Shown here in pieces: positions 21,754-33,680 of a DNA stretch of 64,000 bases. The notes under the pieces are model-generated. The model was not told the origin of the DNA and did no database searches. It saw nothing but the letters and a program-made list of their open reading frames with translations. A program made the translations under genes and the position numbers. Where the stretch lies: NCBI GenBank assembly GCA_911728435.2, contig OU452199.1, forward strand, positions 6,458,860 to 6,522,859, read 5' to 3'. Origin of the DNA: Apoderus coryli (lineage: Eukaryota; Arthropoda; Insecta; Coleoptera; Attelabidae). Within the stretch, counting starts at the first letter, position 1. The number at the start of each line of letters is the position of its first letter.

Positions 21754-22507
21754 GACAAATAGTGTCTAAGCCTTTATAAAAAGAACATATCGACAGCACA
21801 GTGCTGCATCTGTTCCCGGGATAGAACTTTTGACTTGTTTGCTTTATCCCTTTGAGGACTAGTGGTTATTATTGCAAACCACATATCTAAACTTATGTAT
21901 CTAATTACCTGAGGGTTTCTACTGTTAACCACACTGTTTAACTGGTTGCCTAAATTGCACTACAGATTATTCACTAGTGCTGGCTGGTTCATAAGAGTAT
22001 TTTTGTGACTTGTAGCTTATTAGTGTAAGGGTACGCGAGTTTAAATTTCAGTGGGAACATCAAAGCTAATATTTTCAATAAAAGTGAATAATATCTCAGC
22101 AGAATGGCTGGTAAATATACAGATTTTATATAGATATTGCATGAACATTTAGATCTAATAAAATTTCGGTTTTTGATTTCTATAGTTACATTTATACATT
22201 GTGGGTAATACCTCCTGAGTTATTTCTGAGATATTTTCTCATCGTCTATTTCTTTTTATATTATACTAGTACCATTGTCTTTATAAACCTCTTTTTAAAG
22301 ACAATGCCCTCGACCATTAAAGACTCCTCGACTTAACCATTTTATTTTCCACATAGCTACTACTAGGCGTTTGTCTTCTCTCAACTGACCTGATAATTGC
22401 ACCTGCAACTCGCCTCACGAGCTTTTGGCTCACATAACTGCCAATTTTGTATAAGAAACTTGAGTTGATGATGATAGACTTCCTCTACACCCTTTTTAAT
22501 AATAATA
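21754..22507. other. Intergenic stretch
   Basis: Nothing gene-like is seen. At 22273-22315, CATTGTCTTTA and its reverse complement TAAAGACAATG lie 16 bp apart, a short palindromic repeat of the motif also present at 6115 and 17814. Confidence 0.35.
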
Positions 22508-23088
22508 GGGAGTTAAGGCAAAGCCAGTGACGTATACGTAAACGTATCTTTTGACATCTACGCATGCGCTCTTTAAATTTATGATACGTTTAACGATACG
22601 AAGGCCGTAAACATATGTACCTCTACGCGTATCGTATACTTAAACGTATTGAACCGATTGTTGTCGGAATTACATGAACTTGTACGAATATCTAGAATAG
22701 AACATTAAAAACTCAATCTAAATTGAAAATTAAGCTAAGCTATTTTGTAATAAATACTTTATTATTATTATTAGTAGTAGTAGTTTATTTTGTAACAATT
22801 ATAAACATGTTTCTGTTATTGTTTATAGATGTACATAATAAAATATATATGTATTTGGTTAATAATTAAAAAAAACAATAATATTAACAACATAGTAAAT
22901 GGAAGTAGAAAAATCTAAAGTAGTCTTTTTCTCAAGTAAACTGTTATCACTACCTTCCGCATCTACGATACGTATTGGATGGCACCTTAACTCTATTTTG
23001 AATGACTGCTTATCTAGTGTGAACATAACCAAAATCTCACGTTTACGTATGGAGATACGTATACGTCCTTGGTTTTGCCTTAACTCCC
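22508..23088. mobile_element. MITE with GGGAGTTAAGGCAAA termini
   Basis: The 581-bp element is bounded by TA and inverted termini of about 30 bp, GGGAGTTAAGGCAAA(G/A)CCA. Many TACGTATACGT-type words follow inside each end. The internal frame at 22899-23105 crosses the right terminus and is not a gene. TA flanks suggest a Tc1/mariner-type parent, but no transposase is present. Confidence 0.75.
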
Positions 23089-24264
23089 TAATATGTCTGT
23101 ACTAGGCGTTATCTTTCAATGCGAAATATCAGCAATTTTCACTCACCTGTCACGGACGAACTTTTAAAAGTTTTATTGACAGTGTCCAATGGCTGAATTA
23201 CCCATTGTTGTAGAGGCCAACAAAAGAGAAAAGAAAATCTGGGTGTCAATTTTTGAAAACCAGGCAGTAGATCAATTTAGAGAAGAGAGGCACGACCTAC
23301 TGAACTAGCACAGTGTTGCCTCAGTTGTCTGTGTTATATTCACCGATTTGCATAATTGACACGCATGGGCCAAACAGTGAAGCAGAAGCAGGGGACGGTG
23401 ATGCCCATTTGTTCAAACACATGTCGGTGGGATCATGATAGTCAAGTACCTGGTCGCGCGGACAGTGATTAGATGGGTGGACGGTGCTTCCGGCCGAGTC
23501 GGCAGACTTGCCTATGTCTAGTAGTTATTGACTACATAGTCGTGGGTGCTGGCGTATGGCAGTCGAAGACCGTGGTTCGGATTCCACGCTAAACTGTAGG
23601 TCCACACTTACGCTGGTTGAATGTCTATCATACAGATCGAGTTTCTAGATCTGGGGTCTATCATGACAAGTTTCCAACCATACAAGAAAACAAACAAGCA
23701 GACAGCAGAACCCCAGATACGTCTGGGGCAGAACCACCAAGGTGATTGAGGTGACAGTGCTAATTAGTAGAGCAACTCTTCAGTTTCAAGAATAGATAAT
23801 CTGGGGGCGTAAAACGAGTAGGAGAAGGGAGGGACGGACTACTGAATTATTGTAGGTTGTAGCGTTGTATCAATTTTTTGGCAGATTCGCAAGGATTGCA
23901 AGCTTCCTGGATGCTTAATGAACTCTTAATGAGCAATTGATGTTTTAGAAGGAATGTGAGAATAAATAAGTGCATCGATATTGCTGATATAGGAAATACC
24001 TGATATCTCAATCTCACATCAGTTAAACTGAATTAAGCGGCGTTTTGTGTATGGACAAAAATTAAAATTCTAACCTGAATTTTTGAAATCAAGAAATTTG
24101 TTTAATTAAATACGTTAGATTATAGTGAAAACATAAGTAAATACCAGTTCAAGAAAATGATACATTTTCTTCAATATGTGCAATTCATACTTTAAACATC
24201 ATAATTACTCTTCCTAATAGACAATAAGTTTCACTGGTAGTCTTAAACAATATACCATTCTATC
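23089..24264. other. Upstream region of the third ZAD gene
   Basis: A GC-richer block at about 23380-23790 has a B-box-like GGTTCGGATTCC at about 23575 and could be a decayed tRNA-derived repeat. 23800-24264 is AT-rich and should contain the promoter and 5' leader of the gene starting at 24265. No promoter motif can be assigned with confidence. Confidence 0.3.
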
Positions 24265-27200
24265 ATGTCGGAGACTCATTTGGATATATGCCGCTTGTGT
24301 TCTTCCAAACAATATCTAGTTTGCCTTTTTCAAGGGAAATCAAGAGATACCAGAGGCTTTATACGGAAATTAATTTACGACACTGTTGGCATTAATGTAA
24401 GTATAGTGATCTATGATAATTTTTCTTTGGGTTAATTTTGAATAATTTATATTTTAGCTTGATCCTTTCGATAATTTCTCAAAGAGAGTATGTCTAAATT
24501 GTTGTATTGATGTTTTCAATTTTTATAACTTCAAAGAGGACTGTATTAAAAATGAAAGAAGATACAAGGTAAATCAATCAAACTACTTTCACATTATCTT
24601 CTGTTGCCAAACAACGTCAATGTTTTATCAAAAAGTCTTTCCGGCTTTCTATACCTAAATTGTTTTTCAGATGCGGCTGGTGAGTTTTGAAAGAACAACT
24701 TTTATTTTTTGTACATCAAGTCTATTCTTCTAATTTTCATGCTGGAAATGACGTCAATGACTGTTGTTGTCAAAACTGGGGTAGACTGGACGAACTTTTC
24801 TGTTGATAGAAACGGCTAACGTGTTCAGTCGATTTTCTGACATTGTACTTTTCTGAATAGTTTTAATGCGTTTCAGGGTTGAAAAACATCGTTTACATTC
24901 GGCTGGGCGTTGTGCAAATCCTATCCAACAGTTTATATGTTTATGTCAAAACTTTTTTTTAATGTTATTGCCTGATTTGAACACTAAAGTGGCAAACTAC
25001 CACCTATGGCACAGATGTCATCGCATCCATAAAGTGCTGAAAGTTTAGGAACTTTTTAATTTTAGACTTTCCAACATAAGCCGAGATTTTAGGTGCTCTT
25101 TCTTGAAAATTAAGCACATAAATCAAAATAATTTAGTTGTTACTGAACATTCGCACATCCAGTATTTTTCATAGATATTCCGGTTGAATACTCTACGGTA
25201 AGTTCGGGATTTACTTGTAGTGTAGTTTATTTGAAGATCACGATTAGGACGTCCATTTTCTTTAAGTAAAAGTTTATCTTCAAATGATAAAATATTTGTT
25301 TCATTGTTTAAATGTCCCCAATCACTTCTTAAAGTTGGTCGATATGTTTTTGGGACACTTGGTATATATTTTAATGGAAGTTTATTTTTTATTTTCAGGA
25401 ATGGGGTGCACAATTCAGCACAAATTTTAAACCGAGACACCCGAAAGCCAAGTATCCAAATATGGACAGTTATAAGCTACCATCACATGAAGAAGTTGTA
25501 GCAGTTCTAGCAAATTGGCTCGACCAGAAAGTCAAAGAAACAAATACTATACCCGGCCAGTTTAAAAACACGGAAACTAGTTTGTCTCAATGCGATAAAA
25601 TAATTAAGAAAGTACATATGTCTGTACAAACAAGTGTAATCAAAAATAAAGTTGCTAAAAAATGGGTCCAAACAGATTGTATTAATAAGAAAGATGTTAC
25701 TATACAAACAGAATCAAAGAAGAATGAATTGTATTTAGATAGAGCAGTACAAACCGATAAGCGTTTTTCATTTGATAAACATACTACAGTACAAACACAA
25801 ACAGATCTAAAATTGAAGAATGAGCCAGATAAACCAAAACTTGCAAAGAACACGCAAACACTGAAATTAAAAACAGTTACAATACAAACGCAAACTCGGT
25901 TTTTGACTGCTGATCCCGAAACGCCAGCAAGTCATGAAACATGTTATAACCTCAGAGCTGAACTAAAAACTTCAAAATCTGAGCATACAGACATTACTGA
26001 AGCAAATAAGACGTCCTACCCTATGTGTGAAAATGTAGAAATGAAAACTGCAGAGAGTATTGGGTCCGTTCGTGAAAAAGATATTTTGTCCCGTTCACCT
26101 ACGAAAAATGATGCGTTTAATTTTGGAAATCGAGTAAAAAATACTGGACCCCGTACGAAAACATTTTATAAGCTAGATGAAGAAGACGCTGCAACTAGTA
26201 AGAAAATGTCTGAAGTTAGAGAAGATACAAAGGCCGTTACCAAGTTGTTAGAATCACCAAGAAAGAAAACCATCCTACGTTCCTTTAGCGCTCTAAGTCA
26301 CTCTACACAAAATTCAATGTTGCTTCAAGCAAATCAGGATTCTACACTATCTAGTAAAGTAAATATGGAAACTGCACCAACAGAAGATTTAGTGAAGTCT
26401 AAAACGGTGAGAGGTCTAGAACTTCCGGATTCGCCTACTTGCTCCAATACCCGTGTCAATTTTTCTCACAAAGATGTACCGGTAGTAACACATGAATCAC
26501 AAAGTGAAAGTCCAGACGTAAAGGAACATAAGGGTATTCGAAAGTTGCGTTTAAAACGTTTAACACAAAAATCTTCAACTGATATCTTACAAAATCAATC
26601 AGGAAATGCCAGTACTAGCCAACAAAGAATTGGAGATAGTAATGTTTCCAAATTGACTAAAACTGCTGAGTTTCCATCAGACATTGAAAAAGATGAAATT
26701 TATTCATCGAACTCATTGGATACTTCTACTATTAAAGAGTCTGTTATAGCTTCTGTAATAACTGCTACGAAGCCACTCACGAAAAAGTCCCATCATCAAC
26801 GAAGTGCCATGCAATGTAAACCAACAACACATCATTCAAAGGAACCTGAACAATCTCAATGGGGAATTGTAAATCCATCGACTACAGAGTCTGAGGAAGC
26901 TTCTGATAGTGAAGTATCACTGAATACAAAAAAAGGACATAAGCGACATAAACAATTGAATTACGAAAAAAATATTGGTAAGAAACCTAAACTAACTTCA
27001 CAACATCCTATAGAAAAGTCGATACATTCTGTGTCTGACACAGAAGTTGAAGAAGTTCTGTCACCAACTAACCTGGAGTTGTCTATAAATACCAATGCCC
27101 CTAAGGAAGTTGCAACTTCATCTTCACCTAGAAAGACACAACCGTTAGTTTCACCAAAAACACCAACTAACGCTGAACTGTTGAATGATGAAGTGAAAAA

Positions 27201-27480
27201 GCAGATCGTGTGGCTATGTAAAATCTGCGAGGCAGTTTTGTACAGTAAAAAAGAGTATATCAGTCACTCGAGAATTCATATGCAATGCAAATTTTGCAAA
27301 AAACGTTTTAAGAGCTTTAAATCATTAAATGTGCATATGACAGAATGCCAGGCGAACCATATTCCAGGATTTCATTGTCGACAAGCATACGTAGGTATAG
27401 TTAGACTTGAACAATTTTCGGAATACAAAGATACCTATGAAAAAGCTGTGAGAATTATGAAGCGGAGAAATTTACTGTAA
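24265..27480 (+). CDS. ZAD-type zinc-finger protein with clustered QT motifs (three exons)
   Basis: Spliced model: exon 1 at 24265-24396, exon 2 at 24458-24568, exon 3 at 25399-27480. All junctions are GT-AG and phase 0, giving 774 residues. Exons 1 and 2 form the ZAD: Cys-x2-Cys at residues 9-12 and 56-59. Exon 2 is 111 bp, exactly as in the gene at 7852. Residues 157-247 hold seven sites with a (V/I/T)QT core spaced 10-21 residues apart, the pattern of dynein light chain LC8-binding hubs. A long polar region follows, then two C-terminal fingers: Cys-x2-Cys-x12-His-x3-His from residue 688 and Cys-x2-Cys-x12-His-x4-Cys from residue 711. The fingers and the segment after them resemble those of copies A and B, so it is an older paralogue. 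Probably nuclear and DNA-binding; an LC8 role is inference. Confidence 0.88.
24795..25370 (-). pseudogene. hAT (ZMYM1/TTF-type) transposase fragments, antisense in intron 2
   Basis: Minus-strand frames in intron 2 encode two ends of a TTF-type hAT transposase. Near 25150-25350 is the N-terminal zinc-binding region, including LKENGRPNRDLQI, the RVFNRNIYEK block and a WMCEC motif. Near 24795-24925 is the C-terminal dimerisation segment (CFSTLKRIKTIQKSTMSENR). The catalytic middle is gone. Termini and target duplication were not found. Confidence 0.7.
25624..25896 (+). other. Cluster of LC8-type QT motifs in the third ZAD protein
   Basis: In the protein, VQT, VQT, IQT, VQT, VQTQT, TQT and IQTQT occur at residues 157, 171, 183, 198, 212, 233 and 243. 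The flanks are polar and probably disordered, as expected for multivalent LC8 ligands such as the zinc-finger protein ASCIZ. This is a motif prediction, not proof of binding. Confidence 0.6.
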
Positions 27481-30400
27481 TAAATTGAAATGTTTATTGG
27501 TTTATATTAATTCTATAAGGAACGCGGGAATGTTAACGTCATTTTTAAAGAATACCTAAGATAGTTGCATAAAAGACTTCTGTGAACCAAGTAATGCAAC
27601 AAATTTCTCATTGTTTTTTTTCGAAAATAAATATAATTCCACGTTATCACTTTTGAAGCAACTGTATTGGAGATCCGCAGGCGGTTCTCCTATTTTTCAT
27701 ACCCGTGATGATGTCAGGTGATCAATTTCGGACATTGTAATATTTTGCAGTGCTCCCAAATATCAAAAAATCATTTTTTCTTGAAAAAGAAGGTGATTTT
27801 TCTGTTAGGTCGCTGTTTTCTTGTCTTACAGACCCATAATTCATCAATAGTTTCATTTGATCTAATGTACCATCCTTGTACCTTTTTGTTTGTTTCTCAT
27901 ATTACTTTCTATGATTTATATGTACGGCAGAAACGGTATCTCATAAAGTAAAACGGGCAGAAGTTACAAATAAAACACAAGGCCCTATCTGCTAACAACG
28001 CCAATACCCTGGAATCTAGACTAATTTGGGACACAGTGTACAATTCAAATTTTATAAAATCAATTTTTTTAACTACAGGGTGACCGTTAAGATGTATGTA
28101 TGTGTATAGGTAACATTTCAAAAGTTACAGCTTTATTAAGATATTGATGTCATGGATATGCAGTTTCATTTTTGAAATGTTACATACTTTTTAAATATTA
28201 AATGAAAATACTAAAAATAAAGAAAATAATGTAAAAAATACAATTTTTGTTTCTATAATTTTTATTTTACATAAGATCGCCTCACAGTCTCGCAAAATAG
28301 TCAATGTCATTGTAAAATTTTTATTTATATCAATTACCTATGTTTAATTATAATTCATAAAAGAAAATAAACTCAGTATAATAAAAAACTTGCTTAATGT
28401 AATTTCTAGACAAATAATGTTAATAAAACCAATCGATCCGTTTATGATGACACCATTTTTACCGTGTATTAAATTTGTTTGTTTAAAATTTTGGCGCCCA
28501 AAGTGGGATCATGAAAATGGAATGTTATGTAATAAACTTCAATCGATTGCTTTTATTTAATTATTTTAGAAACAAGTAAACAACATAATTGACTAGGAAA
28601 ATTAAACGCTGCACAAATGTGAGTAAAAAAACTTGAAGTATTTATTAATTGAGGTCTTTTTGCTTTTAAAGTAAATTTTGTATTTTTAAGAACTCTATAT
28701 CAGGTAGCAACATCCAGAATTGGGTCGATATTGAAACAGATTAACTTGAACTAACTATTATAAATATTGTTATCTTTGTTTTTATTGAACCAGATAATTT
28801 ATTAACCAGAATTTCTTTATCGTGGGGTGCCTGTCGGTTGCTTTCAAAATAAAGCCAATGTTTTATATCTATTGTCACTTAAGAATTTATATTTACAAAG
28901 TTTCAGCACACAGATTCGTGCATTCTTAAAGGCGACTAGATAGCAGCATATAGAAGACATTTTTGGTTAGCATTGACATACAGAGTAGTTAACTTCAAGT
29001 TTATAGCATTTTAGTATGGTGGGAGTCTTGTAATTAGCTTTAAAATTTAATGTTGTAATGGTACCTATCAGTCAGATATGGAATAGTAAAAATTAATACA
29101 ACTTGTATGTTTATATTAACAAAAAAACCTAGTTACCGGAAGAAGGCACGAATCTGCGCGGCAAAACGTCGTGTGTAAATTGTGTTGTTTGTGTTTTTAC
29201 AGAAACCCACTCCCCAAGGTAAAGAAAAATTCTGGGTATCAAAAATAAGGCAATGGTCAAAATCATTGCCTTTTTGTTGCACATACGTTGCATTTGATTC
29301 TATTAAGGCAACTCAAATGTTTTGGTTTAGACGTAGATATGTGCTTATTTTTAATTTAAGTTCATTGGAATATATTTTTACATGTACATCCTTGTATGTA
29401 TTACAGTATTACTTTACATATTTTTAGTTTTTATTTGTGGTTTAAAATCATTTAGGTACAAATCATCACTAGTATATAGAACTTCTTATAACTCCCATTA
29501 AAAAAATATAAAAAAGTTACTTAGGAGTTTTGTGTTTTTGATGAAAAGCTTGATAAACCAGAGTGCAGTCATTTGATTTTATGTCCGAATTATGTTTCCT
29601 TCACAGATGAGTCAATTCGATTTGACATACATTTATGATATCGACAGAATTATGATTGATGACAGTGGTTTAACTTCAGGTATGTTCGTAATCCTATCCG
29701 TATCCTAGTACCCCACATATCGGAGGCAATTTTTTATAAACGTAAGACAACCATGTCGGCACATGCGTACTCGAATGATTCTTATCAGACGTCAAAGCAG
29801 AGCACACAAGGCAATACCTACGAGCAGTCGAGTTGGCGCGAATATAAACTTATTCGCTCAAATCAGGTGTTTATTTTTCGAGCGATCCTTCTGGGCAGTT
29901 GATGAATGAAGCTTCTATTGTTGGATTGCATTTCCTTTGCTTTTCAAAAAAGCAGATGAAGTCGTTAACTCACGGATGGAGCAAGTTCTAAAGATGTATT
30001 GAATGTAGATTAATATCCCACTTATGAGGGAAATCTTATATAGATTGAGGTTCTAGAGTGTTTGGTGGAACTCACGATATTAAACAAGAACATTTACGAT
30101 TTCTGAGCTGGACCGATATCCTAAAGTTTGCTCTGACCCTGCACCTGTTCGGAAGATGGAAAATGGTAGAGACCAAAATTGGTTACTAACAGACATATTA
30201 ATAACACGGTAGAACATTCTATTCTAATATTGTTTAAGAAACTTCAATTATTGGTATGTCTCCAATATTTTAAACTAGATCCACATGGCACATATATTCT
30301 GAAATGCCGTTCTGGTCGAAAGCAATTAATACGCATCTGCTCTATGTATGGAGTTTTATTTGACTAAAGATTTCCAACCACTACTCAGCTAGATCATACC

Positions 30401-32600
30401 ATTTCAACCATAATCCTTATCAAATGACAGATGAAAAAGACATAAACGTTAAAAATAGTTCTATTCACTTTAAATGACACTGATACAAAATCCAACAGGA
30501 GTAATTGACCGAAACTGGACCCATATTTATGTCATTCATATCAATTTCTCTCAGATCACCCAATCTTCAATGGTCAAAAGAAAAAAAAAAAAAGAAATAA
30601 TGCGCATATTTGGAAAATAAGTCAGACGAATCTGATGGTTAAATCCCATTATTTGGCTATTTCGCCACTATTGAAATTCTAAAGATTAATAATTATAAAT
30701 AATGCTAAAAGCCACTGCGGGAATGAAAGAATCTAAGTTTGTCAGTGGCTTTTATGTCAAAAAAATTGGATAAAAGTTGTAACATGAATTGGTTTCATAA
30801 CTAAATAAAAAGCATTACACAAGTTTGTTGGTTCATTTTTGTTTTGGATGGCCAATTGATACATTCTTCATATATTTATATGACGTAAATATATACCTCA
30901 ATTAATACCTATTAAACAAATAAATAAGTAAATAATAATAAGATTCCAAATAAACATAATGTTACAGATTTATTCCGCATTTTTTATAATGCGATTCAAT
31001 TTGTTTAAAATTTCTTGTATATATTCTATCCAAAAATTCTTTTTGTATGAAATATTGTGCAAATTATCATTTAATTGTCACAAAATTTCTAATTGTGACC
31101 TTAATTTTAAAATGGTGTTTTACATTTTTAACCTTAATTATTAGTACAATGATTGGTTTTTGGCAAAATAATTTTCTTATATTTTACATGAGTTTAAGGA
31201 TTGAAACAAAACTTATGTTAATTATAAGACTTTTTTTGTATGAACATATGTATGAGAATTGAAACAATCATATATTTTGTTTTACGCGTGGTTTTTAATA
31301 TTCATACAAAGGCGTCATAAAGATTGTTCTCAGAGGAATAATAATTACAAACCGCATGAAGCATGCACATTTCGTTTTTAGGCTTTTAAAAATATCAAAT
31401 GCACATATCTCAGACATGTTAGTACTATGACTGCTCTGTAAACTCTATTATTAACTATGTCTAGTACGTATAACGTCTTACGGTTGACGAACTTAAAATA
31501 ATTCATCTATCCTTAATACACAAACCAAAAACCAAGTTCTTTTAATCAATATTATCTTCTTTTTTTTGTTTTTACTTTTTTATTTATGTCAATCAACAAT
31601 ATTATTGCCTACCGATATTATTAATTTCCTTATATTCTCTTTTTATTTCTTCAACAAAATTATAATAGTAAAAAATAAAAGAAATAGTAGTGATGTAAAA
31701 AAAACAATAATTAACAATAGTATCATAATTATAAATATCTAACAACACAATAACTAGGTACCACTCGACGCACAGTAAGATATTTGTATGGCACAGATGT
31801 CCTAAAGAATATTTAGTGCATATCCAACGTTTGTATTCTTCATATAACATCGCTAACAATAGTATTTAATAAATTATTAACAATTGGAATGATGTTTTGG
31901 TTGAAAACATGTTCAAGGGCTGGGATCTGTTGGAATATCTTCTGAGGTTTGCTTGAATTTAAAAAGTGTGTCTACACAAACTATCCATTACAATATATAT
32001 ATTGTAAAATAAATACAATCTATATATATTTTAATATACAATATAGCATTAAGGGTATACTTAAAGGAAACCGAATGTATATTGAGGTATAGTACGGCGT
32101 TTTACCGCCAGGAGCCTATAGAATGAATAAAGTAAGTTTCGACACTTGTAGGTCTGAGATGCAACCATTTATTGGCGAAGTACAATGCTATTGGAGCAAT
32201 ATTTAGATTTATTCTAGTAAATTATGTTCATGTCATTGTTGTTTATTTTCCTTAATTGCTTTTTTTTTTCAATTATTAGCCTTAAGAAGCCCCATACCAA
32301 ATCACAGGAATGTATCCACATGAGTGGTGCTCGGTCAGTGTACGACCACCAAACTCTCAATTTGCTATATAATATATCTCCACACGGATAACGGATACGT
32401 GTTGTACATGAAATTAATTAATATAGCGACATAACTGTGTGGTAATTTTTTATTTCTGATAATCGAGATATTCAAAAAGTGTAAGAGTAGGTCTTATGTT
32501 ATTTGATTTCATAGACAATCGTTGGATTTTAAGAGTACATGCCGAGCAGAGTTTTCATAACATATGTATTTTAGTGTCCCACTTTTTAATAACCAAAATA
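27481..32600. other. Long gene-poor stretch
   Basis: Very AT-rich, with no credible complete gene. Features of note: a GAAGAAGGCACGAATC...GCAAAACGTCG arrangement at 29139-29175 resembling retroelement terminal motifs; a possible isolated exon at 29607-29679; a hairpin around AAAAGCCACTG/CAGTGGCTTTT at 30708-30754; and AT-repeat tracts near 31990. Short open frames here match no family I recognise. Confidence 0.4.
29607..29679 (+). other. Possible orphan internal exon
   Basis: A pyrimidine-rich acceptor (TTTCCTTCACAG) leads directly into ATG and 24 open codons ending at a good donor (G|GTATGT). The peptide starts MSQFDLTYIYDIDRIMIDD and is acidic. No companion exons were found, and chance is possible in AT-rich DNA. 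Confidence 0.2.
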
Positions 32601-33680
32601 GGTACATCCACGAAAGTATATTTATATTTATTGCTCAAAGTTGTGAGCATGTAAATTACGATTTGCGGAGTCTTGTGGAACTATCTAAGAATCAAGAATC
32701 ACTGCCTTACTATAAATCCAGACAAGACACAGCTGGGAACGCATCAGGCCAGAATTGCTGCTTCCACCGTACTGAAACTTAATCTGGATGGTGTTGATTT
32801 GAAATGTCAAACTGTTGTTAAAAGCTTGATAATGTTAATTGACGCTGATTTGCGGTTTAGGGAACATGTAGGTGCCTGCATCAAAAAAGCGTTCTGCAAC
32901 CTGAAGATGATATACAGTCAACGACTTTTATTGAACCAGTCCACCCGGAAAATGCTTTGTGATAGTCTGGTTCTGTCACACTTTAATTTTGGCGATGTCG
33001 TTTATGGGCCCTGCATACTTGGTGCCGATGAGCAGCTCATGCAGAATTCTTGTGTGCGTTTAATAACTGGCATTCGAGGGAGGGATCGTGGAGTGAGTGC
33101 TAAGATTATTGAACTGAGATGGATGAGAATGGAACAGAGGAGACTTCTACATCTACTTGTTTTGTACAATAAAATTGTGCATTCGAAGACTCCTCTATAC
33201 TTATTCAATAAAATTGAGTATGGAGGTCGTGGTCATTCTATATATACTCGCAATAGTCACGTTATTACTCCGCCAATACATAGCACTGCATTATTTGAGA
33301 GGTCGTTCAGTTACAGTATATCACGATTGTACAACGCATTGCCTGTTGAAGTGGCGTGTTTGTCTGGTCAACGTTTCAGGGCCTCAGTTCGAAACTTGAT
33401 TATTAATAATAGTATCACCTTTTAGTAAGTAATTAGTGAGTATTTTTGAGTGACTTGGTAAATCAATTTTATATTTTCATTTTCATATTTTGTTTTGTTT
33501 TTATTGGGTATATTTTAATTTTTATCAAGTCATAATTGTTTTTTGTTTTTGTTTCTTATAGGGTTTGTTTAGTTTAGATTAGCTAAAGTTGTGAATAGGT
33601 TAAGATAGGAGGCTTAGCCTCAACTTCGCCTTTTGTGTAATTAACTTTACACAATAAAGTCATTATTATTATTATTATAT
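32600..33680 (+). mobile_element. Non-LTR retrotransposon remnant, 3' part
   Basis: A 5'-truncated LINE. A coding tail (32673-33425) is followed by a 3' UTR with AGGAGGCTTAGCCTCAACTT and TTTTGTGTAATTAACTTTAC, ending in an (ATT)n tail near 33660-33676. A similar GGCTTCGCCTTTTGT block occurs in reverse near 45220, so the family has several copies here. Confidence 0.75.
32673..33425 (+). pseudogene. LINE reverse transcriptase C-terminal fragment
   Basis: The 250-residue frame matches the part of LINE ORF2 that follows the reverse-transcriptase active site: a NPDKTQ block, FREHV, a thumb-like YGPC segment, and a C-terminal Cys-poor tail with LYNALP. The YADD/FADD catalytic motif and the endonuclease are absent. 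A 5' extension continues in another frame (from about 32564), so a frameshift is present. Confidence 0.75.

Noticed and set aside
22899..23105. Short plus-strand open frame
   Set aside because: It crosses the right terminus of the MITE at 22508-23088, so it cannot be an independent gene.
31602..31859. Minus-strand 85-codon open frame
   Set aside because: Low-complexity Tyr/Ile-rich translation of AT-rich DNA, with no motif or splice context.
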